A stretch of 64,000 bases of DNA from Marinobacter profundi. Its GTDB lineage: Bacteria; Pseudomonadota; Gammaproteobacteria; Pseudomonadales; Oleiphilaceae. The stretch is taken from assembly GCF_002744715.1 (NCBI RefSeq), contig NZ_KZ319368.1, forward strand, positions 496,001-560,000. The letters run 5' to 3'. Made by a program: the position numbers and the translations under genes. Shown here piece after piece: positions 45,594-55,400 of the stretch (the first letter of the stretch is position 1; every line of letters begins with the position of its first letter). The notes beneath the pieces are model-generated. The model was given only the letters and a program-made list of their open reading frames with translations. It made no database searches and was not told the origin of the DNA.

Positions 45594-47000
45594 TCACACC
45601 CGGTTATAAGTATCCTCAAACCGGACAATATCATCCTCACCCAGGTAACTGCCGGTCTGCACCTCGATCAGCTCCAACGGAATCACTCCCGGATTGACCA
45701 GGCGGTGGGTTACGCCCAGCGGAATGTAGGTGGACTGGTCCTCAGTCAGCAGCAGGGTCTCCTCGCCACGGTTCACCGTTGCGGTCCCCTTGACCACAAC
45801 CCAGTGCTCCGCCCGATGATGATGCTTTTGCAGCGACAGCGAAGCCCCGGGATTAACGGTAATGCGCTTGACCTGGAAGCGCTCACCCATGGCAATGCCT
45901 TCGTAGGTGCCCCAGGGTCGATGCACCTTCTTGTGGAAGCGGTGCTCCATGCGCCCACGCTCCTTCACCTTGGCCACCAGTTTCTTGACCTCCTGAACCC
46001 GCGAGCGGTCGGCAACCAGCACCACGTCATCGGTTTCCACAATCACGTGATCGCTGATGCCGAGCGCAGCAATCAGCCGGCCCTCGGAGTGGATATAGGA
46101 ACCGGTCACATCCTCGGTAATCACATCACCACGACAGACATTACCGTGCTCATCCTGCGGCTGGATCTCCCACAAGGCCGACCAGGAACCCACGTCCGAC
46201 CAGCCGGCATCCAGCGGCACCACCACCGCGTCCCGGGTCTTCTCCATCACCGCGTAGTCAATGGAATCGTCGGGACAATCCTCAAAAGCCTTACGACCGA
46301 CCCGGACAAAGTCCAGGTCCGCCTGCTTCTCGCCCCAGGCAGCGCGGCAGGCGTCCAGCATGGCCGGATTATGGGCCTGCAGTTCTTCCAGGTACCGGTC
46401 TGCCCGGAACAGGAACATTCCGCTGTTCCAGAAATAATCACCCTCATCCAGATACCGCTGCGCGGTGGCTTCGTCCGGCTTTTCCACAAACGCCGCCACC
46501 TCATTGCAACCGCCGAGCTCCGCACCCGCCTTGATGTAGCCGTAACCGGTGTGCGGTGCATTCGGCACAATCCCGAAGGTCACCAGCTTGCCCGAATTGG
46601 CTGCCGCGGCGCCAACTGCCACTGCTGCACGAAATGCCGCGAGGTCCCGCAGTACATGATCCGACGGCATCACCAGCAGCAGCTCCTCCGGGTTCTCCTC
46701 CGCCGCCGCCAGTGCCGCCAGCGCAATAGCCGGCGCGGTGTTACGACCCACCGGCTCCAGAATAATCCCCGCCGTGCGCCCTTTGGCCTGCGCCTGCAAT
46801 TGGGCCGCCACCACAAAACGGTGATCCTCGTTGGTAATCGCCAGCACCCGTGCCGTCTCATCCAACGCCAGGCCACGATCAATCGTCTCCGCCAGCAGGG
46901 AGTCGTCCGACACCACCGGCAAAAACTGCTTGGGATAGGCTTCGCGAGAAAGCGGCCATAACCGGGTACCGGAACCGCCTGAAAGGATCACTGCCAGCAT
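45594..47000 (-). CDS. manC: Mannose-1-phosphate guanylyltransferase / mannose-6-phosphate isomerase
   Basis: 468 residues of the bifunctional AlgA/ManC type making GDP-mannose for surface polysaccharides. The N-terminal nucleotidyltransferase has VILSGGSGTRLWPLSREAYP and FVEKPDEATAQRYL; the C-terminal cupin isomerase has RPWGTYEGIAMGERFQVKRI and HHHRAEHWVVVKGTA with metal-binding His. AGGAAG precedes the ATG. A degenerate GGGACAGGTCC motif lies at its 3' end. Confidence 0.95.
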   Translation of the reverse strand: MLAVILSGGSGTRLWPLSREAYPKQFLPVVSDDSLLAETIDRGLALDETARVLAITNEDHRFVVAAQLQAQAKGRTAGIILEPVGRNTAPAIALAALAAAEENPEELLLVMPSDHVLRDLAAFRAAVAVGAAAANSGKLVTFGIVPNAPHTGYGYIKAGAELGGCNEVAAFVEKPDEATAQRYLDEGDYFWNSGMFLFRADRYLEELQAHNPAMLDACRAAWGEKQADLDFVRVGRKAFEDCPDDSIDYAVMEKTRDAVVVPLDAGWSDVGSWSALWEIQPQDEHGNVCRGDVITEDVTGSYIHSEGRLIAALGISDHVIVETDDVVLVADRSRVQEVKKLVAKVKERGRMEHRFHKKVHRPWGTYEGIAMGERFQVKRITVNPGASLSLQKHHHRAEHWVVVKGTATVNRGEETLLLTEDQSTYIPLGVTHRLVNPGVIPLELIEVQTGSYLGEDDIVRFEDTYNRV

Positions 47001-47070
47001 GAGACTTCCTTGGTGAAAAATTTTGCGAATTCTAACCCAAACCCGCGCTAAATGCCCGCCCGCACCCGGC

Positions 47071-47083
47071 CGGGGACAGACCC
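47071..47083. repeat. Half REP-like element
   Basis: CGGGGACAGACCC matches the left arm of the palindrome family but the right arm is missing. It overlaps nothing and lies 7 bp beyond the 3' end of the VOC gene. Confidence 0.5.
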
Positions 47084-47089
47084 AACAAC

Positions 47090-47530
47090 CTACCAGCTAC
47101 CTGTATTTTCCATACTCACCCACGGCTCCTGCGGCGGCAACGCCTCGCCCTTCTGCAATAACTCAATGGAGATGTTGTCCGGGGTACGGATAAACGCCAT
47201 ATAACCATCCCGCGGCGGACGGTTGATGGTTACTCCATTGGCCTGCAGGTGCGCGCACAGGGCATAGATATCATCCACCGCATACGCCAGGTGCCCGAAG
47301 TTGCGTCCGCCGGTGTACTCCTCGGGATCCCAGTTGTAGGTAAGCTCAACCATCGGCGCCTTGTCCTCCCTCGCCCGCGCCTCATCGTCCGGTGCCGCCA
47401 GGAACACCAGTGTAAACCGGCCCTTCTCACTGTCCTTCCGACTGATCTCCTTCATCCCCAGCAAATCGCAGAAAAAATGCAGCGTCTGCTTGAGGTCGGT
47501 AACACGGATCATGGTGTGGAGATATTGCAT
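47090..47530 (-). CDS. VOC-family glyoxalase I-like protein
   Basis: 146 residues with the glyoxalase I pattern: LHTMIRVTDLKQTLHFF (first metal His), MVELTYNWDPEEYTGG (Glu), NFGHLAYAVDDIY (His) and ISIELLQKGEALPP (Glu). It most likely detoxifies methylglyoxal with glutathione (GloA activity), though VOC members vary. The ATG at 47530 starts exactly on the conserved region, so an upstream start is rejected. It is 89 bp before manC. Confidence 0.88.
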   Translation of the reverse strand: MQYLHTMIRVTDLKQTLHFFCDLLGMKEISRKDSEKGRFTLVFLAAPDDEARAREDKAPMVELTYNWDPEEYTGGRNFGHLAYAVDDIYALCAHLQANGVTINRPPRDGYMAFIRTPDNISIELLQKGEALPPQEPWVSMENTGSW

Positions 47531-47760
47531 GGTATGAAGTCCTCTCAATTCTGACGACCGGTACGGCAGGCCCGTGCCTAGCACGCCCTGCCCGCCCAAT
47601 AATTGTGCAAACAAACGGAAGCAGGCCCTGTCGATGTCACGCCCGCCACCACAATCTTCACTGGTAAATTACCAGCTTTTACCCCGGGGGTCTCGACGTC
47701 GACGCGCAGTCACCGGATGATTTCTGGACTGGCCATTGTCTATCTTCGAAAAGCGGGAGC

Positions 47761-48363
47761 CTACCAACCGCTTAACTGCACTCCGTGTTTTTTAAGGTAG
47801 TCGCCGTTTTCTTCCCAATACTCCTGCGTATTAGCCCTATAGATGTTTGGGTCCCGCTCCATTTCGTTTGCTCGTAAGCGAGCCAGTTCAATTTCGTTGC
47901 CCACCTGGTTCATGATCCAGACGACAATTTCTCCGCCGGGGGCGAGGCCGAAGGTCAGGAAATTTCGAGGCCTATAAACGACACCGTAAAGTTGAGTGTT
48001 TCGGGGCGCGGGCACCTTCATCAGGTCTTGCCATTCGCGCGGGATCTCTATCAACCGTTGATAGAATTTCTGTTCTGCGAAGGAAAACCATTGAATTGCA
48101 ATAAAGTTCGGAAACGGCTCCATTCGCCCAGAAATGCCACCAGGACCGTAGGGCCCCTTCCAGCAACAACTCATGCTTCCAGCCGGGTGAAACCAATGTC
48201 GCACCCCGGACAATTCAAACTCCAGATGCTCAACCCAGACGTCGTAGTGCCTGGGCGTAGCAAGCTGGAAATACCAGGTCGTTTCCTCTTTCGCATCAGA
48301 GAAGACACTGCATCCTGATAAAACAAGAGTAATGGCCATGATCAATCCATGAAATTCTCGCAT
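47761..48363 (-). CDS. DUF2931-family lipoprotein, likely immunity protein
   Basis: 200 residues. The N-terminus MREFHGLIMAITLVLSGCSV has a lipobox (LSGC), so the mature protein is lipidated at the Cys and sits in the periplasm. Trp/Tyr-rich body (TTWYFQLATPRHYDVWVEHL). The gene starts 3 bp after the DUF2235 phospholipase stop. DUF2931 proteins often neighbour T6SS lipases, so protection of the periplasmic side from that enzyme is likely. AGGATAGATC precedes the ATG. Confidence 0.82.
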   Translation of the reverse strand: MREFHGLIMAITLVLSGCSVFSDAKEETTWYFQLATPRHYDVWVEHLEFELSGVRHWFHPAGSMSCCWKGPYGPGGISGRMEPFPNFIAIQWFSFAEQKFYQRLIEIPREWQDLMKVPAPRNTQLYGVVYRPRNFLTFGLAPGGEIVVWIMNQVGNEIELARLRANEMERDPNIYRANTQEYWEENGDYLKKHGVQLSGW

Positions 48364-48366
48364 GAT

Positions 48367-50403
48367 CTATCCTTGGCTTCTGTTAGGGTAAACGGCCCGA
48401 TCTCCAGAAACGTTCGGCCGCAGCGGATGGAAAAATTCTGGCGATGGCACTTCCGTTCCGACAACCATCCCGGCTTTAAAGGACTCAATGAGATTGTAAT
48501 GATTGGAGTGGTGGATATAGCGTTGCCGGAGCAAAGCAGATTGAGCGAGATCCAATTGCGGACTGTCATTACCCTCGACCACTGCGGAAAAAACCTTCTC
48601 CTTCGTTGCCTGCAACTCTGTGGGAATACTAAGATCTCGACGATCTGGGATCGTTTTCAGAGGAACTCCAGCATCCCTAGCCAGGCTATGCATCAAATGC
48701 AACCCAATCCTTGAGTATTCTCCTCTGACCCGCCGCTTCATCCGTAGCGACAGCTCTACGCGACCGTCCGGCAAGGGATGGTCATCTTGTTTTGATTCTA
48801 ACTTCAACGTTGGGGGGTTACCGTCTGGGCACGGCAAGCTGTGCTTGCCGATCCAGCCCTCGGATTCCACCTGCACTCGCAAACTTTCAAGGTTATCCCA
48901 TTCCATGGTCTGCCTGAACGAGCGGGTCTTGCTTCCAGTGATAGTCAGTGTCGGGTGGAGCAACACCGCCTCTGTTTCCAAATCGTGGTACCCGCCTCCT
49001 ATATCCGAGTGCGCTCCCGGCAACGTGATTTCCCTATAGTTCGCCGGAAGGCTCCCATCCGGATTTCGGACACTGTTGAGCGCGAAATTTGCACGCTTTT
49101 CATCTGCGGCAACCAGATGTACAACCTTTTCAACCTTGGCCGGATCCAGATAAAGCTCAACCGGGCTGTTGCGAGGATTTCCGGCTGAAAAATCAACATT
49201 TCCCGGATTTATAATGCCTGCAACCGTATCGAATAAGCCAACAAAACGGACCTGCACCTTTTCGGGCCAAGCAAGACCAAACTTTGAAAAAGCCTCGGCC
49301 AAGCCTCCTTCCCGGCCTTTCAGAATTTGCCTTGTGGCATGACGCGCAGCAGCTGCACCACGGCTAAACCCGAACAGATCCACAGATAGCTCAGAGACAT
49401 TCTGACCATTCAACTGATTTGCCGCTCTATCGGCTATTGCCAGAAAAAGCCTTGAGACCTGCTCAATAACGCCCGTCTCACCCAGGCCCGTCACCATGCC
49501 AATGTAGGAATCATCGTCCCCGCTTTTTGTCCCTGCGCCAGCCTCATAAGCTTTTACAGTGAGCACTTTACGGCCCATCTCACTACTGAATTTTTCTTTG
49601 TATAGATCGAACAGCTTCACCACATTCGTCAGCCCATTGGCATAACTCGCGCCCAACCGCATGGCCAACCGTTCTCGGCACTCCTCCAATCTGGACGGAT
49701 CCATTTTTAAAGGCTCCACACACTCTTCAACCAGACGCTCCTGGAATCGCTTGATGTTTTCAACATTGTTCAGGGTGCCATCGGTGAATAGCCCAGCAAC
49801 GAGGTGAACTCCAGAGGGTGGTTGAGCAGATTGCTCCGGTGCGTTTTGGGAAGCCAAAGGCGCAACATTCGCCGCGACCCCCAATGGCAACGACAGCCTG
49901 TGATCCTGATCCCGGGTGGAAGCAAAGCCAGGAGCATCACTGCGGGAGACTCCTTGAGGTTGGGACGATGACGCCCCCATGCCTGCACCCGCCCTTAGAT
50001 CAGCCGGCGTCATCCCTCTTCTATTCAACTCCGCGACAGCGCCCACCAGCCCGGCAATCTGCTGCCCCTCCGCCTCGCAGCGCCACTGACTACCATCAGG
50101 CCTGCCCCTTTCTACTTGCCGGGGTTCAGACCATGACACGACCGGTTGCAGGGGAACATCCGTGCCAATGCCGCTATGGACCAGGCACAGCTCACCGACG
50201 GCGATTCGGGCAATCAGGGTTTGGTGAAGGGTTTCTTGTGGGGTACCCGGATGAATTCCGGGTAAATCCGACTGGTTCGGCATCAGCCAACGACCCGCGG
50301 AAGGACCGGAAAGCTCCCGCCGGACCGTGCGCGCGGCAGCAGACGGGCTCTCCGTCAGCGGCAGCTCCGCCGGCTGGAGCCGGTAAGAAGGTTTGATTCG
50401 CAT
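48367..50403 (-). CDS. Tle1-like T6SS phospholipase effector (DUF2235)
   Basis: 678 residues. The DUF2235 alpha/beta hydrolase starts near residue 200 (VAGLFTDGTLNNVENIK), has the nucleophile in LFGFSRGAAAARHATRQ (GxSxG), an acid region VGLFDTVAGIINPGNVD, and the His motif TLPGAHSDIGGGYHDLE. This matches Tle1 phospholipases delivered by T6SS into rival cells. The first ~200 residues are Pro/Ser-rich and unlike the hydrolase. AGGGA 6 nt before the ATG at 50403 decides the start. The DUF2931 lipoprotein follows. Confidence 0.88.
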   Translation of the reverse strand: MRIKPSYRLQPAELPLTESPSAAARTVRRELSGPSAGRWLMPNQSDLPGIHPGTPQETLHQTLIARIAVGELCLVHSGIGTDVPLQPVVSWSEPRQVERGRPDGSQWRCEAEGQQIAGLVGAVAELNRRGMTPADLRAGAGMGASSSQPQGVSRSDAPGFASTRDQDHRLSLPLGVAANVAPLASQNAPEQSAQPPSGVHLVAGLFTDGTLNNVENIKRFQERLVEECVEPLKMDPSRLEECRERLAMRLGASYANGLTNVVKLFDLYKEKFSSEMGRKVLTVKAYEAGAGTKSGDDDSYIGMVTGLGETGVIEQVSRLFLAIADRAANQLNGQNVSELSVDLFGFSRGAAAARHATRQILKGREGGLAEAFSKFGLAWPEKVQVRFVGLFDTVAGIINPGNVDFSAGNPRNSPVELYLDPAKVEKVVHLVAADEKRANFALNSVRNPDGSLPANYREITLPGAHSDIGGGYHDLETEAVLLHPTLTITGSKTRSFRQTMEWDNLESLRVQVESEGWIGKHSLPCPDGNPPTLKLESKQDDHPLPDGRVELSLRMKRRVRGEYSRIGLHLMHSLARDAGVPLKTIPDRRDLSIPTELQATKEKVFSAVVEGNDSPQLDLAQSALLRQRYIHHSNHYNLIESFKAGMVVGTEVPSPEFFHPLRPNVSGDRAVYPNRSQG

Positions 50404-50555
50404 AACGTTCCCTGTAAAGCGACAGCATCCCGTCCTGGTGGGATGCGAACTACTGGCAGGCCAAGTCCGTGGCTTGCCGAGATCAAAGAAACTACGCAAA
50501 TTCCCCGACGGTCACTATGCACAACGTCACAAAATCAGGTATCAGAGGAAAGACC

Positions 50556-50580
50556 GGGGACAGACCAAAGGTCAGTCCCC
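50556..50580. repeat. REP-like palindrome
   Basis: GGGGACAGACC-AAA-GGTCAGTCCCC, full-length, between the phospholipase start and the 3' end of the next gene. Confidence 0.75.
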
Positions 50581-50592
50581 ACACAGCGCAGC

Positions 50593-51132
50593 CTACTCCA
50601 GAATATATCGCCCCCGGCCATCTTTACGAACATCCAACATTCCCATATGGGGATAAATCAAAACTTTCAGGTAATAGGTTAGTGCGCCATTCATCAGCGC
50701 CAACAAGAGTCCCATCAGCGAAATAACCGGAAAGAACTGAAATGCGTACATATAGTTGGCCGCGACAGTAAAACAGAATAATAAAAACGCGGTATATCCA
50801 ATAAAAGCCATACGAGCCAGGCCGATCAGATACAACACAGTCAACACGGAGATCACAAAGATGCCAAGCAGCACAATAACCTGATCGAGCGGAATCCAGA
50901 CACTTTGCAGTACCCAGACGGCAAACAATGCCTGGATAATCGACAAGCAAAGGAGAATCCGATTCAGGGTTACAGGCACACCGGTTTCACATTGAACCCG
51001 AACAGTCGCAATTCGGTTGGCCAGCCGCAACTCATTACCCACCTGACCTCGCAGTTGCTCAAATACCGCATTGCGGGAGTATCCCTGGTCAAGTAACTTT
51101 TCTATGGTTTCACGCACCGCCTGATTCTCCAA
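50593..51132 (-). CDS. Hypothetical four-helix membrane protein
   Basis: About 179 residues. A charged helical N-terminus (ETIEKLLDQGYSRNAVFEQL) precedes four hydrophobic segments (e.g. ILLCLSIIQALFAVWVLQSV and SLMGLLLALMNGALTYYLKV). I choose the TTG at 51132 because GAGGG lies 6 nt upstream; a TTG at 51138 is too close to it. The gene is bounded on both sides by REP-like palindromes in the same orientation. I do not recognise it; it sits between two T6SS effector modules. Confidence 0.65.
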   Translation of the reverse strand: MENQAVRETIEKLLDQGYSRNAVFEQLRGQVGNELRLANRIATVRVQCETGVPVTLNRILLCLSIIQALFAVWVLQSVWIPLDQVIVLLGIFVISVLTVLYLIGLARMAFIGYTAFLLFCFTVAANYMYAFQFFPVISLMGLLLALMNGALTYYLKVLIYPHMGMLDVRKDGRGRYILE

Positions 51133-51173
51133 TCTCAACCCTCGACGAAATATCCGTTTTCTTGATTACCGGG

Positions 51174-51198
51174 CGGGGACAGACCTGAGGGCATCCCC
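51174..51198. repeat. REP-like palindrome, diverged right arm
   Basis: GGGGACAGACC-TGAG-GGCATCCCC: intact left arm, altered right arm. It lies between the 3' end of the VasX-linked membrane gene and the start of the 179-residue membrane gene. Confidence 0.6.
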
Positions 51199-51219
51199 CA
51201 TGCTCCGGCTTCCAGGTAC

Positions 51220-52476
51220 TCAAGCCAGCAGAACATCGCCCTCCTTGGCTTCCTTGTGCAGCATTTCCAGTACCGCCTGCGGCGATATTCCGCGGTTTTT
51301 CCTGCGCAGTGCCTGGGCCCTGCGGTTTGCTTCGAGCAAGGCCGCCGAGGGTTTGGAGTGTTGCTCATCGGAGAGCGGCTGGGACCACGCCTGCAGCTCG
51401 GCGGGCAGGGATTTCGGAATCAGATGATTAACACGCCGCTCCGTCAGCCGGTGGGCCAGGTTGCGCTGGAAGAACCAGTCGCCGACTTTCTTCCAGAGCC
51501 AGGCCACCAGCGGCATTTCCGCGCGGGCTTTGCGGCAACTTTCCCGGTAGTGAGCCAAGGTGCCGTAATCCCGGGGGCCGGGGCAGGCTTCCGGGCCGTC
51601 TTCCATGAATCGGCGAATGCTTTCCCACTGAGCCAGGCCGGCAGTTTCGTGGCCCACGGCAATCGACGCTGCCGCCAAGGCGGTTTCCGGGTTGTCGGGA
51701 TCCGGTATCGCCAGCGTCAGCAGGGTGCGTTCAGTGAAGATAGATGGGCCGATGTCCTGTTGTTTCTGGACATAGGCCACCAGTTGTTCCCAGGGATAAT
51801 AGACATATTGGAGGCGGGGTTTGTGTTTTTTGTGGAGATGTAAGCCGATAGCGATGTAAGGGATGAAGATGAGACTTTCGATGAAAAAGGCCAGAAGTCC
51901 ACCCTTAAAGAAAGCCCAACCCCGATCATCCACGGGCCCTTCTACCATGAAGGCGCTGATCACAAAGAAAAAGGTGATGAGGTAAACCAAATAAATAAAT
52001 ACAGACGCCTGTTCACCCCAAAAAGGAAACTTGACCTCCCTACCCGCTAACCAGCGTGGCACGGCGACCTCACGTTTCTGCCGGTTTAATCGAACAGGGG
52101 GGCCTTCCTTGATGGCTTTATTGGTGTTGTAGTGGAAAACCAGAGCAAAAGGCAGACTGCAAAGTACATTTCCAACAATCAGGGCCCCCGGTAACCACCA
52201 GTCAAAATGCGAGTTATTCCTCCACGCAGACTCCGCCGACAAGAAGAATCCTATCCCTATCGTTATCAGGCTGAGGCTCAAAAACATCAACGACAACTCA
52301 GCAGCAAACACCAGATTCCCGCCCTGCAAGTCCATCCAGACGGCATTCTTGCGACGAATCCAGTCCGCCGGATCCGCAGGGCGGGCTCCTGTCGACACCG
52401 GCAGCGGACTCAGTGCCAGCAAATCGCCATCCGCAGCCGTTCGGCGCTCGCCCGCTCGCAGGGATTGTTCTGTCAT
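51220..52476 (-). CDS. T6SS-associated membrane protein, probable immunity to the VasX-like toxin
   Basis: 418 residues with four hydrophobic segments (about 57-80, 95-115, 158-180, 192-212), and a soluble C-terminal half ending with basic helices (LLEANRRAQALRRKNRG). It resembles DUF6708-type proteins found after VasX-like genes. The ATG overlaps the toxin stop by 4 bp. In Vibrio the VasX immunity protein is likewise a membrane protein encoded directly downstream, so the same role is inferred here. Confidence 0.72.
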   Translation of the reverse strand: MTEQSLRAGERRTAADGDLLALSPLPVSTGARPADPADWIRRKNAVWMDLQGGNLVFAAELSLMFLSLSLITIGIGFFLSAESAWRNNSHFDWWLPGALIVGNVLCSLPFALVFHYNTNKAIKEGPPVRLNRQKREVAVPRWLAGREVKFPFWGEQASVFIYLVYLITFFFVISAFMVEGPVDDRGWAFFKGGLLAFFIESLIFIPYIAIGLHLHKKHKPRLQYVYYPWEQLVAYVQKQQDIGPSIFTERTLLTLAIPDPDNPETALAAASIAVGHETAGLAQWESIRRFMEDGPEACPGPRDYGTLAHYRESCRKARAEMPLVAWLWKKVGDWFFQRNLAHRLTERRVNHLIPKSLPAELQAWSQPLSDEQHSKPSAALLEANRRAQALRRKNRGISPQAVLEMLHKEAKEGDVLLA

Positions 52477-55400
52477 ACGTTATCCTTCCATGGAGTCAGG
52501 GGCAGATAGTTTATTAGCAATGGCCGCAGGCGTTCGTCGGCTTTGTCACGAAATGGGATCAACTGCCAGGCTTTCTCTTCATTGGCAGCCACATGTGGCA
52601 CATTACCTTGCTCACGCAGATCGATAAGGTAGTGGAAGGACTCAGACTCTCCCGGCAACCAGCGGTTTGCTCCATCGGGCATGTAACGAATGGCAATGTA
52701 CAACCCGCTGAACGTTTCGAGCTCATCAAACAGCAAGGGCACTCGAAGCGATACATTGGATTCATTATCCGCCTCGACAAAGATCCGATCTTGCCAATCT
52801 TCAGAAGCCGCAGACCACTCCACCCCCCGTTGCTCCAGCACAACCCACTTCGCATTGTCAGCTGTCAAACCGGAAAGGCCTGGCAGGCTCAATCTGAGAG
52901 CGCAATAACGGAAACGGCCGTCCAGCGCTTCCCGTTCCGCCATCACCTTCAATTCCGGACGGTAGATCAGCTTCCCTAACTGGTAACGCTGTTCATCCGG
53001 CGACCACTCCTTCGATGCCAAGCCCCACGCACTACTCTCACACCACAGTTGCAGCTCGGTTCGCTTGAAACGGTTGTAGACGTATTGGCCAGTCAAAACA
53101 ACGAGGGTACCAACCCAGAGCCAGAGGTTCATGCCACGAAGAATTGCAGTACCTCCCAGATGTAACATGCCTCTGTGAACAGATGCCCAGGTCACACCCG
53201 GCGTTTGTTTAACCAGCATATGATAAATGCCGGAGGAGCCAGTCCAGGCAATTCGCCCGCTGCCATAAACGATCATGGCATCACCCGTCAGCGTTACTGA
53301 GGCTCCCACCTGCTCTCCTATGCTAGCCGTCCCGCGCCTTATCAATTGAATCTGCCTTACTAGATCCGCACCTGCCGCAAAAAAACCACCCCAAGCCGCA
53401 ACCGTTCCCCCCCAAACATTGGCCCGGGCAAGTCTCGACAGCACAGCGTCGGCTTTACTCACATTCTGGTAGTAATAGTTAAGTTGGGCACTGGCTACGA
53501 TGGTACTCACACTAGCCACAGCACCGACGGTTCCAAAACCGCCGCTGATAACACTGAGCGCGCCAGATAGCGTCTTGTCCCTATCCCACTGAAGGTAAGC
53601 CTCCACTGTCCCCCAGAAGCTCACCAACCCAACAAAAGAAACAACCCCCAACCCACCAATTCGATTGGTGATTTCCATGGCATCCCCGCCATCAATCAAG
53701 CCACGGGCGTAATCGAAAACCTTCTTCATGCCCGAGCGGTCCCGCAGCGCTTTGAGCTCCTCAAGCTCGGCGGCAACCGCCCTGGTCTCGGCGGTGTTCC
53801 CAAGCCCGCCGACCTTCAGAATGCCCTGATACTTGTTGTCTTCGGATGGAAGCAGCCTTTCCAATGCCTTGCGGGCAGCAACGACCTTCCGCTTCTCGAC
53901 CTTTCGCGCTGCCCGGAGTCGGGCGACTTCGGCATCGTAGGTACGCTTCTGGCTGCGAGTCAGTGCGCGTCGTGATTGTTTCCGGCCACTATCAAGACTC
54001 CTCTCCCGGCTTCTCAAGTCCTCGTACCGCAGGGCGTGATGTTCAACCTCGCGAATCAGCGAGTCCGCCTTATTCAGCGTGGCCTCATCTGCAATGTCCA
54101 GGTCCAGCTGATAGATCAGTTGGCTATCCAGTAGGTGGACACGCAAGCCGGGGTTCATTCGTTGGAACACTTGCTTCAAACGCTCATGCAATCTCGCGCC
54201 ACTGGCCTTCTCAACCAGACGAAACAATTCCTGCCTTGCAATGGGGGTCCACTGGGCCAGGCGATGGCTCAGTTCGGCACTGATTACGGGCGTAAGGGTC
54301 GCAAAGCGCAGTTGCGGGTTATCAGACAAGGTCTGAACCCAGTCGTTATAAGCCGTAGCGTTATCGTGGGCGTTCAGGATCGTCTTGAGGCCATTGACTA
54401 CTGCGGCAGCCGACCGGGTATAGGCAGTGACATCAATATCAAATCCCACCAGGTGCTGATGCCCCAGGTCCCCAAAATAATAGGAACGGATAAACTCGTA
54501 GTCGCCCGTTGCCAGTGCGTCGTCGTTCAGGATGTTGAGCAGCGCATTGTCGACCCGGAGGAACGCCAGGTAAGCATCCTCTTCCATCCGATCATACAGA
54601 TGCCCCACCAGATGGTAATGCGGCAACAAAGTCTTCAGGGACGCAACGACGGCAGTTTTCTCCCGCTGAAAACGCGCCTCCTGTTCCCCGGCAACCGCCA
54701 GATACTGATTCATGGCGTCAACCCGGACGAAATCCCGGATGCCACGCTCGCCGGTCAGACTGCCGTGCTCCGCTTGATTCTGGTTTTTGCGGAGAGCTTC
54801 GAGGACTTGCGCCAGTATGTCCTGCTCAACGGCCAGCTCTTGCGCCAGCTCTGCCAGCGTCTCATTCTGCTGGCGCCGCGCCTTGACCACTTCAAACGAC
54901 GCGTTACGCACATCCAGAGGACCGGCCTGAAACTCTTTGGCAAACTCGGCCACCCGTGCCCGCTGTTGTGGTGACGCGTGGGCAATGCGCTGCAGGGCCA
55001 GAATCTCCGAGGGATCCCCGGTTTGCGTGAGGGCCGCATCCACATAGGTGGCAACGGTTTTCTCATCCAGCTTGATCAGTTCCTGGATGAAACTGGCGGA
55101 GTAGTACCGGGCATCCTCCCGGGCCAGCCAGTCGCCCTGAGCCGCATCGAGATGGGTCCATGCGTCCAACAGGTCACCGATTTGGCCGGTCAGATCGTCC
55201 AGAACCAGATAAGCATGGTCTTTATCATAGAATCGCAGACGATGCGTGAATGGCTCCGGTTTTCCCGCTTCGGATTCCACGACCCAGTACCATGGCGAGA
55301 AAGCCTCCTCGTCCGGATCGGCGCCGGGCTCCGGACTGGAAAGGTTCTCCTCGAGGACCCCTTTCGGCAACAGGTGCCTCGTCCCAGCTTCTACACAGTA

